The position numbers were made by a program, and so were the translations under genes. A stretch of 64,000 bases of DNA, from positions 11,384 to 75,383 of the forward strand of contig NZ_CALTTX010000007.1 in assembly GCF_943912325.1 (NCBI RefSeq), read 5' to 3'. Origin of the DNA: an uncultured Microbacterium sp. Its GTDB lineage: Bacteria > Actinomycetota > Actinomycetes > Actinomycetales > Microbacteriaceae. Shown piece by piece: positions 1 to 7,327 of this stretch. The stretch's first letter is position 1. Each line of letters opens with the position of its first letter. Below the pieces are notes generated by a model, which was given only the letters and a program-made list of their open reading frames with translations, ran no database searches and had not been told where the DNA came from.

Positions 1-2058
1 AGTGGTGAGCCCTACATCACGCATCCCGTCGCCGTCGCGCAAATCCTCGCCGATTTGGGACTCGGGGCGAAGACGATCGCTGCAGCGCTCTTGCACGACA
101 CGGTCGAAGACACCGATTACTCCCTCGATCAGCTCGTCGCCGAGTACGGCGAAGAGATCGGGATGCTCGTCGACGGCGTCACGAAGCTCGACAAGGTGAA
201 GTACGGCGAGGCGGCGCAGGCCGAGACCGTGCGCAAGATGATCGTGGCGATGTCGAAAGACATCCGCGTGCTCGTCATCAAGCTCGCCGACCGCCTGCAC
301 AACGCCCGCACGTGGGGCTTCGTTCCTCCAGAGAAGGCCGCGAAGAAGGCGACCGAGACGCTCGAGATCTACGCGCCCTTGGCCCACAGGCTCGGCATCC
401 AGGCGATCAAGAACGAGCTCGAAGATCTCTCGTTCGCCGTCATGCACCCCAAGCTCTACGTCGAGATCGATTCGCTCGTCAAGCAGCGCACTCCCGAGCG
501 CGAGAAGCTCGTGCACGACGTCATCGAGTCGATCGATCAAGACCTGCGGGAATTGCGGATCAAGGGCCGCGTCATGGGCCGCCCCAAGCAGCTCTACTCG
601 GTCTACCAAAAGATGGTCGTGCGCGGACGCGAGTTCGACGACATATACGACCTCATCGGCATCCGCGTGATCGTCAACTCCGTGCGCGACTGCTATGCCG
701 TGCTCGGCGCGATCCACGCCCGCTGGACGCCGTTCCCCGGGCGCTTCAAGGATTACATCGCAACACCCAAGTTCAACCTGTACCAGTCGCTGCACACGAC
801 GGTGATCGGCCCCGGGGGCCGCACGGTCGAGATTCAGATCCGCACGCACGAGATGCACCAACAGGCGGAATACGGCGTGGCGGCGCACTGGCTCTACAAG
901 GAGCGCATGGCAGGCGCGCGTGCGACCGATGCGCGTGTCGTCGACACCGACATGGCGTGGCTCGCGCACATTTCGGACTGGCAGGCCGAAACGGCCGATC
1001 CGGGGGAGTTCCTCGATTCGCTGCGCTACGAGATCGGGGCGAAAGAGGTCTACGTCTTCACGCCGAAGGGCCGTGTCATCGGACTCCCGGCCGAAGCGAC
1101 CCCGGTCGATTTCGCCTACGCCGTGCACACCGAGGTCGGGCACCGCACGATGGGGGCGAAGGTCAACGGGCGCCTCGTGCCGCTCGACTCCGAGCTCAAC
1201 TCGGGCGACGTCGTCGAGGTTTTCACGTCGAAGAATCCCGATGCCGGCCCGAGCCAGGACTGGCTCGGATTCGTCAAGTCCACGCGCGCGCGCAACAAGA
1301 TCCGCGGGTGGTTCACGAAGGAGCGCCGCGAAGAGGCGATCGAGCAGGGCAAGGAGTCGATCGCCCGCGCCATGCGGCGGCAGAACCTTCCCCTGCAGCG
1401 GCTCATGCACCAAGACGTTTTCGGTGAGCTCGCGCAACAGCTCCGCTACGAGGACGTCTCGGCTCTGTACGCCGCCGTTGGTGAGGGGCATGTCTCGACC
1501 CAGTCGGTGATCGAGAAGGTCACGGCCCTCGTCGGTGCGCAAGAAGACACCTCGACGGCACCGATCGAGATCCCGCACATCGGGCGACAGCGCTCGCCGC
1601 GCCCGTCGGATTCGGGAGTGCTCGTGCGCGGCGCGCCCGACATTCTCGTCAAGCTCGCGAAGTGCTGCACCCCGGTCCCGGGCGATGAGATCGTCGGGTT
1701 CATCACGCGGGGGAGCGGCGTCTCGGTGCACCGTGGTGATTGCCCGAACGTCAAGTCGCTCGAGCAAGACGCGGAACGCATGATCGAGGTCGAGTGGGGG
1801 TCGACGACCAAGGGCGTCTTCCTCGTGCAGATCCAGGTCGAAGCTCTCGATCGCTCGGGACTGCTCTCAGATGTGACGCGCGTCCTGAGTGAGCATCACG
1901 TCAACATCCTGTCGGCGAGTGTTTCGACGAGCGATGACCGGTTGGCCCTCAGCCGGTTCGTTTTCGAGATGGGCGATACCGTTCACCTCGACCGCGTGCT
2001 CAACGCCGTGCGCCGGATCGACGCGGTCTACGACGTCTATCGCGTGACCTCAGCCTGA
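1..2058 (+). CDS. rel: Bifunctional (p)ppGpp synthetase/hydrolase Rel, 5' end missing
   Basis: Makes and degrades the alarmone (p)ppGpp of the stringent response in the cytoplasm. The frame is open from base 1, so the N-terminus (perhaps 60-80 residues) lies outside the window; 685 codons are visible. In order, counting from base 1: hydrolase HD domain with HDTVED at residues 32-37; synthetase domain with RFKD at 248-251, the basic RXKD form typical of bifunctional Rel; TGS domain from about 350 (VYVFTPKG); a cysteine-containing region from about 550 ([15 protein letters not shown]); and a C-terminal ACT domain from about 606. The first in-frame TTG at 55 is internal, not a start. The 3' end overlaps the convergent next gene by 22 bp. 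Identification is secure. Confidence 0.97.
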   Translation, partial: SGEPYITHPVAVAQILADLGLGAKTIAAALLHDTVEDTDYSLDQLVAEYGEEIGMLVDGVTKLDKVKYGEAAQAETVRKMIVAMSKDIRVLVIKLADRLHNARTWGFVPPEKAAKKATETLEIYAPLAHRLGIQAIKNELEDLSFAVMHPKLYVEIDSLVKQRTPEREKLVHDVIESIDQDLRELRIKGRVMGRPKQLYSVYQKMVVRGREFDDIYDLIGIRVIVNSVRDCYAVLGAIHARWTPFPGRFKDYIATPKFNLYQSLHTTVIGPGGRTVEIQIRTHEMHQQAEYGVAAHWLYKERMAGARATDARVVDTDMAWLAHISDWQAETADPGEFLDSLRYEIGAKEVYVFTPKGRVIGLPAEATPVDFAYAVHTEVGHRTMGAKVNGRLVPLDSELNSGDVVEVFTSKNPDAGPSQDWLGFVKSTRARNKIRGWFTKERREEAIEQGKESIARAMRRQNLPLQRLMHQDVFGELAQQLRYEDVSALYAAVGEGHVSTQSVIEKVTALVGAQEDTSTAPIEIPHIGRQRSPRPSDSGVLVRGAPDILVKLAKCCTPVPGDEIVGFITRGSGVSVHRGDCPNVKSLEQDAERMIEVEWGSTTKGVFLVQIQVEALDRSGLLSDVTRVLSEHHVNILSASVSTSDDRLALSRFVFEMGDTVHLDRVLNAVRRIDAVYDVYRVTSA

Positions 2059-2657
2059 CCCGGAGCTCCGTCGCTCACCACGGTGCGCGGAAGCAGCCCG
2101 TCCTCGAGCTCGGCGAGGAAGCGCAGCGCGTCGCGCCCGCCCGGGGGGAGCCGCCGCGATCGCTTCAAGCTCTCGGCCGCTGCCTCCGGCGAACTGAGCG
2201 CGCGCGAGACCATTTGCTGCGCGGCTATGCGAGCGGCACGCGTCAACCCGCGTTGATCGCTCACTGCCGCGCGCGCAAGGTCGGCAAGGGTGCGAGCGGC
2301 AGACGTCACGCGCACGTCGCCATAAACGACCACATCTGCCGGGTCGACCGTGGTCTCGAGCACGACGACCCGCGGGTGACTCATCTCGGAACGCCGATGG
2401 CCGTTCGCGCGGCACGCGGTGTGCCGGGCCGGAGGCTCGTCGATGGCGCCGTGCACCCACGCGGCTGACAGTAGCGACGCAGCGTGATGCTCGCGGAGCA
2501 GCGGCGCGAGGCTCGCGGCGCGCATGGCGACGGTCTCGACGGCGTCGGCCAAAAGGTAGCCCTCGCCGAGTTCGACGAGATGACCGTCGAGACGCGCGGC
2601 AGAGAGTTCGGCCGGCGAAAGACGGTCATGAGCGAAGAAGACGAAGGGGGATGTCAC
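2037..2657 (-). CDS. AbiEi-antitoxin-like hypothetical protein, orphan
   Basis: Protein of about 206 residues without an assigned function. The middle part holds the pattern [15 protein letters not shown], which resembles the T-ARTL-DLAR signature of AbiEi-type (type IV) antitoxin and DUF559-neighbour proteins; the N-terminal part ([13 protein letters not shown], then [13 protein letters not shown]) fits the winged-helix half of that family. No AbiEii-type nucleotidyltransferase toxin lies beside it. The start is uncertain: GTG at 2657 follows a G-rich stretch, while an upstream in-frame TTG at 2669 would add four residues. It is transcribed convergently to rel, and the two coding regions overlap by 22 bp. 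The family link is inferred from short motifs only. Confidence 0.6.
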   Translation of the reverse strand: MTSPFVFFAHDRLSPAELSAARLDGHLVELGEGYLLADAVETVAMRAASLAPLLREHHAASLLSAAWVHGAIDEPPARHTACRANGHRRSEMSHPRVVVLETTVDPADVVVYGDVRVTSAARTLADLARAAVSDQRGLTRAARIAAQQMVSRALSSPEAAAESLKRSRRLPPGGRDALRFLAELEDGLLPRTVVSDGAPGQAEVTR

Positions 2658-2740
2658 GACCCCAGTCAACCCCGGACGGTCACGCGCGGAGCGTGGGCGA
2701 GCGAATCTGTGGAGGAGTGACGCCTGTGGAGAGCGTTACG

Positions 2741-4039
2741 TCAGTCGCCGATGACCGCGAGCCAGGAGCGACGCGTCTCGAGTTCGCCACTGATCTTGGC
2801 GATCGCGCGAGCGTCCTTCTTGGCCTCAGCTGCGGCGAGTTCCCCTTCGAGGCGGCTGATCGCCTCGGCGAGCTGGCGAGCCATGTCGCCTGCGCGCGCC
2901 TTGGTCTCGGGGTTCGAGCGCTTCCACTCTTCGTCTTCTCGGGCCCGGAGGGACTGCTCTGCCTTGCGCATCGCGTCTTCGAGCGGGCGCTCTTGATCGC
3001 GAGAGGGAATCCGGCCGATCTCATCCCAGCGTCGTTGCACGGCCGTGAGCTCGGTGCGTGCACGCGTCAGGTCGTCGAGCTGAACGATCTCGCGCGCCTT
3101 CTCGACGAGTTCCTGCTTCTCGGCGACCTTCGGGGCTGCTTCGGCGGCGGCTTCGGCATCGCGGTCGGTGCGGGCCTGGAAGACGGCGTCTCCCGCTGCT
3201 TTGAACCGCGCCCAGAGAGCGTCATCGACCTTCTTGCCTGCGCGGCCGGCGGCCTTCCACTCATCGAGCAACGAGCGGTATGCGGCGACCTGGTCGTCGG
3301 CGCTCGCGCTCAGCGCTTCCGCCCGCTCGACGAGACGGGTCTTCGCGTCGCGCGCACCCCGATGCGTCTCGTCGAGACCGGCGAAGAACTCGCGACGGTG
3401 CTTCTCGATCGTGGCGCGTGCGTCACGGAATCGCTTCCAGAGCTCTTGAGACTGTGCACGCGGCAAGCGCGGCCCGTCGTTCTGGTGCGTCTGCCACTCG
3501 GCGAAGAGTGCGTTGAGGTCTGCCGTGGTCTGCTTCCACTGCACGGTCTGGGGGTCGCGAGCGGCAAGCTTCTCGACCGAGACGACGATCGCCTCGCGTT
3601 CCGCGATCGCCGACTGCAGTGCCTCAGCGGCCGCTGCCTTCTCTTCTTGCGAAGCTTCCGCGAGCACGCCCGAGAGTGCCTCGACGCGGGCCGTCAGCGA
3701 CGCGAGGTCGCCGACCGCCGCCGTTGCCGTGATCTTCTTGCCGAGAGCACGAGCCGTCCCGACGAGGCCCTGGGGTGAGGTGCCCGCGCGCTTGAAACGC
3801 TGTTCGAGCAGGGTCACTTCGCCCGCGAGGTCGGCGTACTTGCGCGTGAAGTAGCCGAGCGCCTCTTCGGGGGTGCCGTCGGGGTATTCGCCGACGACGC
3901 GCCAGTCGTCACCCTCGCGGACCGAGACGACGCCGTCGTCGGTCACCCGACCCCACGTGGTTTCCACGGCGATGGTGCGCTCGGCAGCGCCCTCGGATTC
4001 CGTCTCGGACGGGATGGGGGACACGGACTCGTCGGACAC
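2741..4039 (-). CDS. DUF349 repeat protein
   Basis: Helical protein of 432 residues built of repeated DUF349-type units, each with conserved Trp and charged residues; examples are LLDEWKAAGRAGKKVDD, ALFAEWQTHQNDGPRLP and LTAVQRRWDEIGRIPSRD. Proteins with these repeats often sit beside rel in Actinobacteria, but their function is not established. The N-terminus is acidic and Ser/Glu-rich. An in-frame GTG exists at 4048, but GTG at 4039 is preferred because GAGGTGA lies 5 nt upstream of it, a near-perfect ribosome binding site. A TAGGCT -10 box lies at 4077-4082 on the same strand. The next upstream gene on this strand is the small membrane protein at 4127-4393. Confidence 0.85.
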   Translation of the reverse strand: MSDESVSPIPSETESEGAAERTIAVETTWGRVTDDGVVSVREGDDWRVVGEYPDGTPEEALGYFTRKYADLAGEVTLLEQRFKRAGTSPQGLVGTARALGKKITATAAVGDLASLTARVEALSGVLAEASQEEKAAAAEALQSAIAEREAIVVSVEKLAARDPQTVQWKQTTADLNALFAEWQTHQNDGPRLPRAQSQELWKRFRDARATIEKHRREFFAGLDETHRGARDAKTRLVERAEALSASADDQVAAYRSLLDEWKAAGRAGKKVDDALWARFKAAGDAVFQARTDRDAEAAAEAAPKVAEKQELVEKAREIVQLDDLTRARTELTAVQRRWDEIGRIPSRDQERPLEDAMRKAEQSLRAREDEEWKRSNPETKARAGDMARQLAEAISRLEGELAAAEAKKDARAIAKISGELETRRSWLAVIGD

Positions 4040-4076
4040 GACAATCACCTCAGGGACGGAGCGGGCAGTCTCAGAC

Positions 4077-4082
4077 AGCCTA
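4077..4082 (-). promoter_or_regulatory. -10 box (TAGGCT) of the DUF349 gene
   Basis: TAGGCT on the minus strand, about 38 nt upstream of the preferred GTG. This hexamer is also found before rpsD, mvaK1, pyk and polA in this window. No convincing -35 box is visible. Confidence 0.45.
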
Positions 4083-4126
4083 GTACGCGGCCAGAACGAA
4101 GCGCGGTCTCGCTGTAGCCGCTCAGA

Positions 4127-4393
4127 TCACGGCGCGGTCGTGAACGCGGGGAACGGGTTCGTGAAGCTCGGAACCGGCGTCGGCGTCGGACCGGGCGTGT
4201 TCGCGATCGTGACGGCCGAGTCGATACCGATCGCGGCGCCAATGACGATGACCGCGACGACGGCGGCGACGATGTTGTCGCGGCGGCGACGGGCACGCTG
4301 ACGCTCGTGCAGTTGCACACGCGCTTCATATACGCGTGCGCGTTCGCGCTCTTGAGCGAGAGCCCGGTCTTTGCTCGTCTTGCCTGTCGCCAT
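4127..4393 (-). CDS. Small single-pass membrane protein with charged N-terminus
   Basis: Protein of 88 residues, function unknown. A highly charged, probably coiled-coil segment (DRALAQERERARVYEARVQ) is followed by a basic patch (RARRRR) and one hydrophobic segment (NIVAAVVAVIVIGAAIGID), then a short Pro/Thr-rich tail (PGPTPTPVPSF). The basic patch before the membrane span suggests N-in, C-out topology. The ATG at 4393 is chosen because GGAAGGA lies 6 nt upstream; an upstream in-frame GTG at 4411 overlaps that site. A TAGAGT -10 candidate lies at 4422-4427. Similar short proteins occur in related Actinobacteria, sometimes labelled dioxygenase in databases without basis in the sequence. Confidence 0.75.
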   Translation of the reverse strand: MATGKTSKDRALAQERERARVYEARVQLHERQRARRRRDNIVAAVVAVIVIGAAIGIDSAVTIANTPGPTPTPVPSFTNPFPAFTTAP

Positions 4394-4421
4394 GCTTCGT
4401 CCTTCCGCCACAGCATCGCCA

Positions 4422-4427
4422 ACTCTA
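4422..4427 (-). promoter_or_regulatory. -10 candidate (TAGAGT) of the small membrane protein gene
   Basis: TAGAGT on the minus strand about 29 nt before the ATG at 4393. A TTGCCA element lies upstream (4443-4448), but its spacing of about 15 nt is short. It is divergent from the rarA promoter. Confidence 0.35.
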
Positions 4428-4538
4428 CCGACGGCACCGATGTGGCAACGACGGTGCGCGGGTGCGGCTCAGCGGGACGGACCGGTCTCGACCACGGGGC
4501 GGCGGACGTCGTCGCGGGCTGGTGTCGTGGGCCCCGGC

Positions 4539-4544
4539 TAGCCT
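4539..4544 (+). promoter_or_regulatory. -10 box (TAGCCT) of rarA, leaderless arrangement
   Basis: TAGCCT is separated from the rarA GTG by exactly 6 nt, which puts the expected transcription start on the start codon. There is no ribosome binding site. The same spacing recurs at other genes in the window. Confidence 0.55.
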
Positions 4545-4550
4545 GGAACG

Positions 4551-5963
4551 GTGTCTGGTTCCGATGCCCTGCTGACCGCGGGACTCACGCCCCTCGCGGT
4601 GCGCATGCGCCCCGCCTCGCTCGCCGAGGTCTCGGGCCAGGGGCATCTGCTCGAACCCGGTTCGCCCCTCGTCGCGCTCGCCGACCCGTCGCGTGACGCG
4701 ACCGGGGCCGTATCCGTGATCCTGTGGGGGCCGCCGGGCACCGGCAAGACGACGCTCGCCCACGCGATCGCTCGTTCGTCGGGCCGCCGGTTCGTCGAGC
4801 TTTCGGCGATCACGGCGGGTGTCAAAGACGTTCGCGAAGCGATGCAGCAGGCGATGACCCAGCGCGACCTCTACGGCGCTTCGACGATCCTCTTCCTCGA
4901 CGAGATCCACCGGTTCACGAAGGCGCAGCAAGACGCGCTCTTGCCGGGCGTCGAGAACGGGTGGGTCGTGCTGATCGCGGCGACGACCGAGAATCCGTCG
5001 TTCTCGGTCATTTCGCCGTTGCTTTCGCGCTCGCTGCTGCTGACGCTTCGTCCGCTCGACGATGACGATCTCGGTGCGCTCCTCGACCGCGCGGTTTCCG
5101 ATGCGCGCGGCCTCGCCGATGCGGTGCGGCTCGAACCCGAGGCTCGCGCGAGCTTGATACGGCTCGCATCGGGCGACGCGCGGCGGGCGCTCACCGCGCT
5201 CGAGGCGGCGGCGGGTGTTGCGACGACGCGCTTCGCGACGGACGGTGGCGGTAGCGACAGTGTGCGTGCCAGTGAGGTCGACGCTGGGGATGCTGAAGAG
5301 GATGTGGATGCCTCTTCCTCGAGGCATCCCGTCGTCACCGATGCCGACGTCGCGCAGGCCGTCGATCGCGCTCTCCTGCGCTACGACCGGCAGGGCGATG
5401 AGCACTACGACGTCATCTCGGCCTTCATCAAATCGATCCGCGGCTCCGACGTCGACGCCGCACTGCACTACCTCGCGCGCATGATCGAGGCGGGGGAGGA
5501 CCCGCGGTTCATCGCCCGACGCCTCATCATCTCGGCATCCGAAGACATCGGACTCGCCGACCCCCACGCGCTCGGAATCGCCGTCGCCGCGGCTCAAGCG
5601 GTGCAGCTGATCGGCATGCCCGAGGGGCGCATTCCCCTCGCCGAGGCGACGGCCTACCTCGCGACCGCCGCCAAGTCGAACGCCGCCTACGTCGCGCTGG
5701 ATGCCGCGATCGCTGACGTGCGCGCGGGCAAGATCGGCGCCGTGCCTCTTCACTTGCGCGACGCGCATTACGCGGGTGCGAAGCGGCTCGGTCACGGCCG
5801 GGGATATATCTATCCGCATGACGTCGAGGTCGGCGTTGCGCCCCAGCAGTACCTGCCCGATCCGCTCGTCGACACCGAGTACTACCACCCCACCAACCAC
5901 GGCACCGAGCGCGACGTGCAGGCCAGGCTGGCCAAGATCCGACGGATCCTCCGCGGGGAATAG
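4551..5963 (+). CDS. rarA: Replication-associated recombination protein A (RarA/MgsA) AAA+ ATPase
   Basis: Clamp-loader-like AAA+ ATPase that acts at stalled replication forks. It has 470 residues. Walker A GPPGTGKT is at residues 60-67, Walker [11 protein letters not shown] has its Asp-Glu at 117-118, and the sensor region TTENPSF follows. The C-terminal half carries the family stretches [15 protein letters not shown] and [10 protein letters not shown]. Residues about 224-262 form an acidic, Ser/Asp-rich insertion that I do not expect in the family core; its DNA contains a perfect 9-bp inverted repeat (5306-5329). The GTG start has no ribosome binding site but a -10 box 6 nt upstream, so the mRNA is probably leaderless. 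It stands alone, divergent from the small membrane protein gene. Confidence 0.95.
   Translation: MSGSDALLTAGLTPLAVRMRPASLAEVSGQGHLLEPGSPLVALADPSRDATGAVSVILWGPPGTGKTTLAHAIARSSGRRFVELSAITAGVKDVREAMQQAMTQRDLYGASTILFLDEIHRFTKAQQDALLPGVENGWVVLIAATTENPSFSVISPLLSRSLLLTLRPLDDDDLGALLDRAVSDARGLADAVRLEPEARASLIRLASGDARRALTALEAAAGVATTRFATDGGGSDSVRASEVDAGDAEEDVDASSSRHPVVTDADVAQAVDRALLRYDRQGDEHYDVISAFIKSIRGSDVDAALHYLARMIEAGEDPRFIARRLIISASEDIGLADPHALGIAVAAAQAVQLIGMPEGRIPLAEATAYLATAAKSNAAYVALDAAIADVRAGKIGAVPLHLRDAHYAGAKRLGHGRGYIYPHDVEVGVAPQQYLPDPLVDTEYYHPTNHGTERDVQARLAKIRRILRGE
5306..5329. repeat. Perfect 9-bp inverted repeat inside rarA
   Basis: GGATGCCTC at 5306-5314 and its exact complement GAGGCATCC at 5321-5329, separated by 6 nt. 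Both arms are copies of the 9-mer that recurs through the window. One arm is read as Asp-Ala-Ser and the other in a different frame as Arg-His-Pro, so protein constraint does not explain both. Confidence 0.8.
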
Positions 5964-5985
5964 AGGCTCGTCAGGGCGGATCTGC

Positions 5986-5991
5986 TAGGCT
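5986..5991 (+). promoter_or_regulatory. -10 box (TAGGCT) of rpsD
   Basis: TAGGCT lies about 142 nt before the rpsD GTG, which implies a long untranslated leader. The downstream leader contains a hairpin (6039-6069). The -35 box is not clear. Confidence 0.5.
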
Positions 5992-6038
5992 AGATCGGCT
6001 CGAACCGGATTTCGGGCATCCTCTTTCCCCTCACACAT

Positions 6039-6069
6039 CTTCGGATGCGCCCCGACGTGCGCGCCGAAG
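6039..6069 (+). promoter_or_regulatory. Hairpin in the rpsD leader
   Basis: CTTCGG (6039-6044) pairs with CCGAAG (6064-6069), and inside it GCGC pairs with GCGC (6047-6050 with 6060-6063). It lies in the untranslated leader of rpsD. Ribosomal protein S4 binds its own mRNA in several bacteria, so an autoregulatory site is possible, but this hairpin is not recognised as a known class. Confidence 0.3.
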
Positions 6070-6133
6070 ACGGGGAGGAGCGATACGTCCGCGAGTCGTG
6101 ATCGACACGACCGCGTCATCGGAAGGAACCTTC

Positions 6134-6763
6134 GTGACCACGAAGTCCCAGGACCGCCGCAAGGTGCGCCTCTCGCGCGCCCTCGGCGTCGCACTCACCC
6201 CCAAGGCGGCGCGCATCCTCGAGAAGCGCCCCTATGCTCCCGGCGAGCACGGCCGCACCAAGCGCAAGGCTGACAGCGACTACGCGGTGCGTCTGCGCGA
6301 GAAGCAGCGTCTTCGCGAGCAGTACGGCATCCGCGAGAAGCAGATGCGCAACACGTTCAACGAGGCCCGCCGCAAGGACGGCCTGACGGGTGAGAACCTC
6401 GTCGAGCTGCTCGAGATGCGCCTCGACGCTCTCGTGCTGCGTGCCGGCTTCGCCCGCACCACGGCGCAGGCCCGCCAGCTCGTCGTGCACCGCCACATCC
6501 TCGTCGACGGCGAGACCGTCGACCGCCCGTCGTTCCGCGTGAAGCCGGGCCAGCAGATCCACGTCAAGGCCAAGAGCGAGGGCCTCGAGCCCTTCCAGGT
6601 TGCCGCCGCCGGTGGTCACGCCGACGTGCTGCCCCCCGTTCCGGGCTACCTCGAGGTCGACCTCAGCACCCTGCAGGCCCGTCTCGTGCGTCGCCCCAAG
6701 CGCGCCGAGGTTCCCGTGGTCTGCGAAGTCCAGCTCGTCGTCGAGTACTACGCAGCTCGCTGA
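6134..6763 (+). CDS. rpsD: 30S ribosomal protein S4
   Basis: Primary 16S rRNA-binding protein that nucleates small-subunit assembly. It has 209 residues, the usual length. The conserved start (TTKSQDRRKVRLSRALG) is followed by PYAPGEHGRTKRKADSD and an S4 RNA-binding domain (LEMRLDALVLRAGFARTTAQ, then HRHILVDG). It lacks the N-terminal zinc-binding cysteines found in some S4 proteins. GTG at 6134 is chosen over the upstream ATG at 6098 because GGAAGGA lies just before it and the family begins at this point. It stands alone, away from the alpha operon, as is usual in this lineage, with its own promoter and a strong terminator at 6936-6968. Confidence 0.97.
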   Translation: MTTKSQDRRKVRLSRALGVALTPKAARILEKRPYAPGEHGRTKRKADSDYAVRLREKQRLREQYGIREKQMRNTFNEARRKDGLTGENLVELLEMRLDALVLRAGFARTTAQARQLVVHRHILVDGETVDRPSFRVKPGQQIHVKAKSEGLEPFQVAAAGGHADVLPPVPGYLEVDLSTLQARLVRRPKRAEVPVVCEVQLVVEYYAAR

Positions 6764-6790
6764 GCTTCCAGGCTCAGCGCGCTGCGTAGT

Positions 6791-6887
6791 CGGTTGCTGA
6801 GCGCAGCGCCGCAGGCGCGTAGCCGAAGCGCGCCGCACGCTGACGTTCCATCGTCAGCGCTGCGCACTTCGGCAGGCTCAGTAACCG
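6791..6887. repeat. REP-like inverted repeat block downstream of rpsD
   Basis: The intergenic gap from 6764 to 7060 (about 300 bp) holds this block, the rpsD terminator and a promoter. One unit (CGGTTGCTGAG at 6791-6801, then GTAGCCGAAGCGCG at 6819-6832) is the inverted counterpart of a second (GCGCACTTCGGCAGGCTCAG at 6862-6881, then TAACCGG). Between them lies a hairpin: CGCTGACG at 6838-6845 pairs with CGTCAGCG at 6852-6859. The wording TTCGGCAGGCTCAG is close to REP-like extragenic elements seen in many high-GC genomes. Further CTGAG/CTCAG words continue to about 6930. Confidence 0.65.
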
Positions 6888-6935
6888 GTGTTAGCCGTCT
6901 GAGTCTTAGCGCAGCACGCTGAGCCGTAGCTCGTC

Positions 6936-6968
6936 AGAAAGCCGTCGGGGTTTCCCCGGCGGCTTTCT
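6936..6968 (+). terminator. Terminator hairpin after rpsD
   Basis: A 15-bp stem (6936-6950 with 6954-6968, one T-G wobble) with a TTT loop; the outer arms are AGAAAGCCG and CGGCTTTCT. There is no T-tract, but the stem is very stable. It lies after the REP-like block and before the next promoter. Confidence 0.85.
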
Positions 6969-6992
6969 GCGTTCCGTGTCAGACGTCGCGAC

Positions 6993-6998
6993 TAGCAT
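6993..6998 (+). promoter_or_regulatory. -10 candidate (TAGCAT) before the alaS-linked small gene
   Basis: TAGCAT directly after the rpsD terminator and about 60 nt before the small membrane protein ATG at 7061. It probably drives that gene and alaS. Confidence 0.4.
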
Positions 6999-7060
6999 GG
7001 ACGAATACCTCGTCGTGTGCCGTCGTTGCGGCGTGCGACCTCCCCGAGGAAGTGAGTGAG

Positions 7061-7243
7061 ATGAAGTCGCTGTTCTGGTTCGTGCTCGGCATCGCCGGCG
7101 GCTTCATCGTGGCGCACTTCGTCGACAAGAGCGCCGCGGGTCACGACGCGCTCGAACAGATCGATGCGCGTATCGCGGAGTTCACCGACCGTCTGAGCGA
7201 CGCGTACCGCGTGCAAGAGGCCAAGCTCCAGTCCGACGACTGA
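7061..7243 (+). CDS. Small membrane-anchored protein upstream of alaS
   Basis: Protein of 60 residues, function unknown. An N-terminal hydrophobic helix (SLFWFVLGIAGGFIVAHF) anchors it, followed by a charged helical tail (EQIDARIAEFTDRLSDAYR). Short proteins of this design commonly sit between rpsD and alaS in Actinobacteria. ATG at 7061 is chosen because GAGGA lies about 10 nt upstream; the in-frame GTG at 7052 would be too close to that site. It is likely co-transcribed with alaS, which begins 84 bp downstream. Confidence 0.7.
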   Translation: MKSLFWFVLGIAGGFIVAHFVDKSAAGHDALEQIDARIAEFTDRLSDAYRVQEAKLQSDD

Positions 7244-7327
7244 TCGTCGGTGCCCGACCCGACGCATCCGTCCCCCGAGCGATGACGCTTCAGCGTGCGC
7301 TCGCCCATTTGCTCAACCGAGGAACAC

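Noticed and set aside
2651..3778. Plus-strand open frame of 375 codons opposite the DUF349 gene
   Set aside because: The minus-strand frame has repeated DUF349 motifs and a strong ribosome binding site; the plus frame has neither.
2037..4393. Possible complete type IV toxin-antitoxin system next to rel
   Set aside because: The AbiEi-like gene has no nucleotidyltransferase partner; its neighbours are a DUF349 protein and a small membrane protein.
7244..7327. T-box or other tRNA-sensing leader before alaS
   Set aside because: The gap is only 84 nt, with one small hairpin and no T-box consensus or antiterminator.
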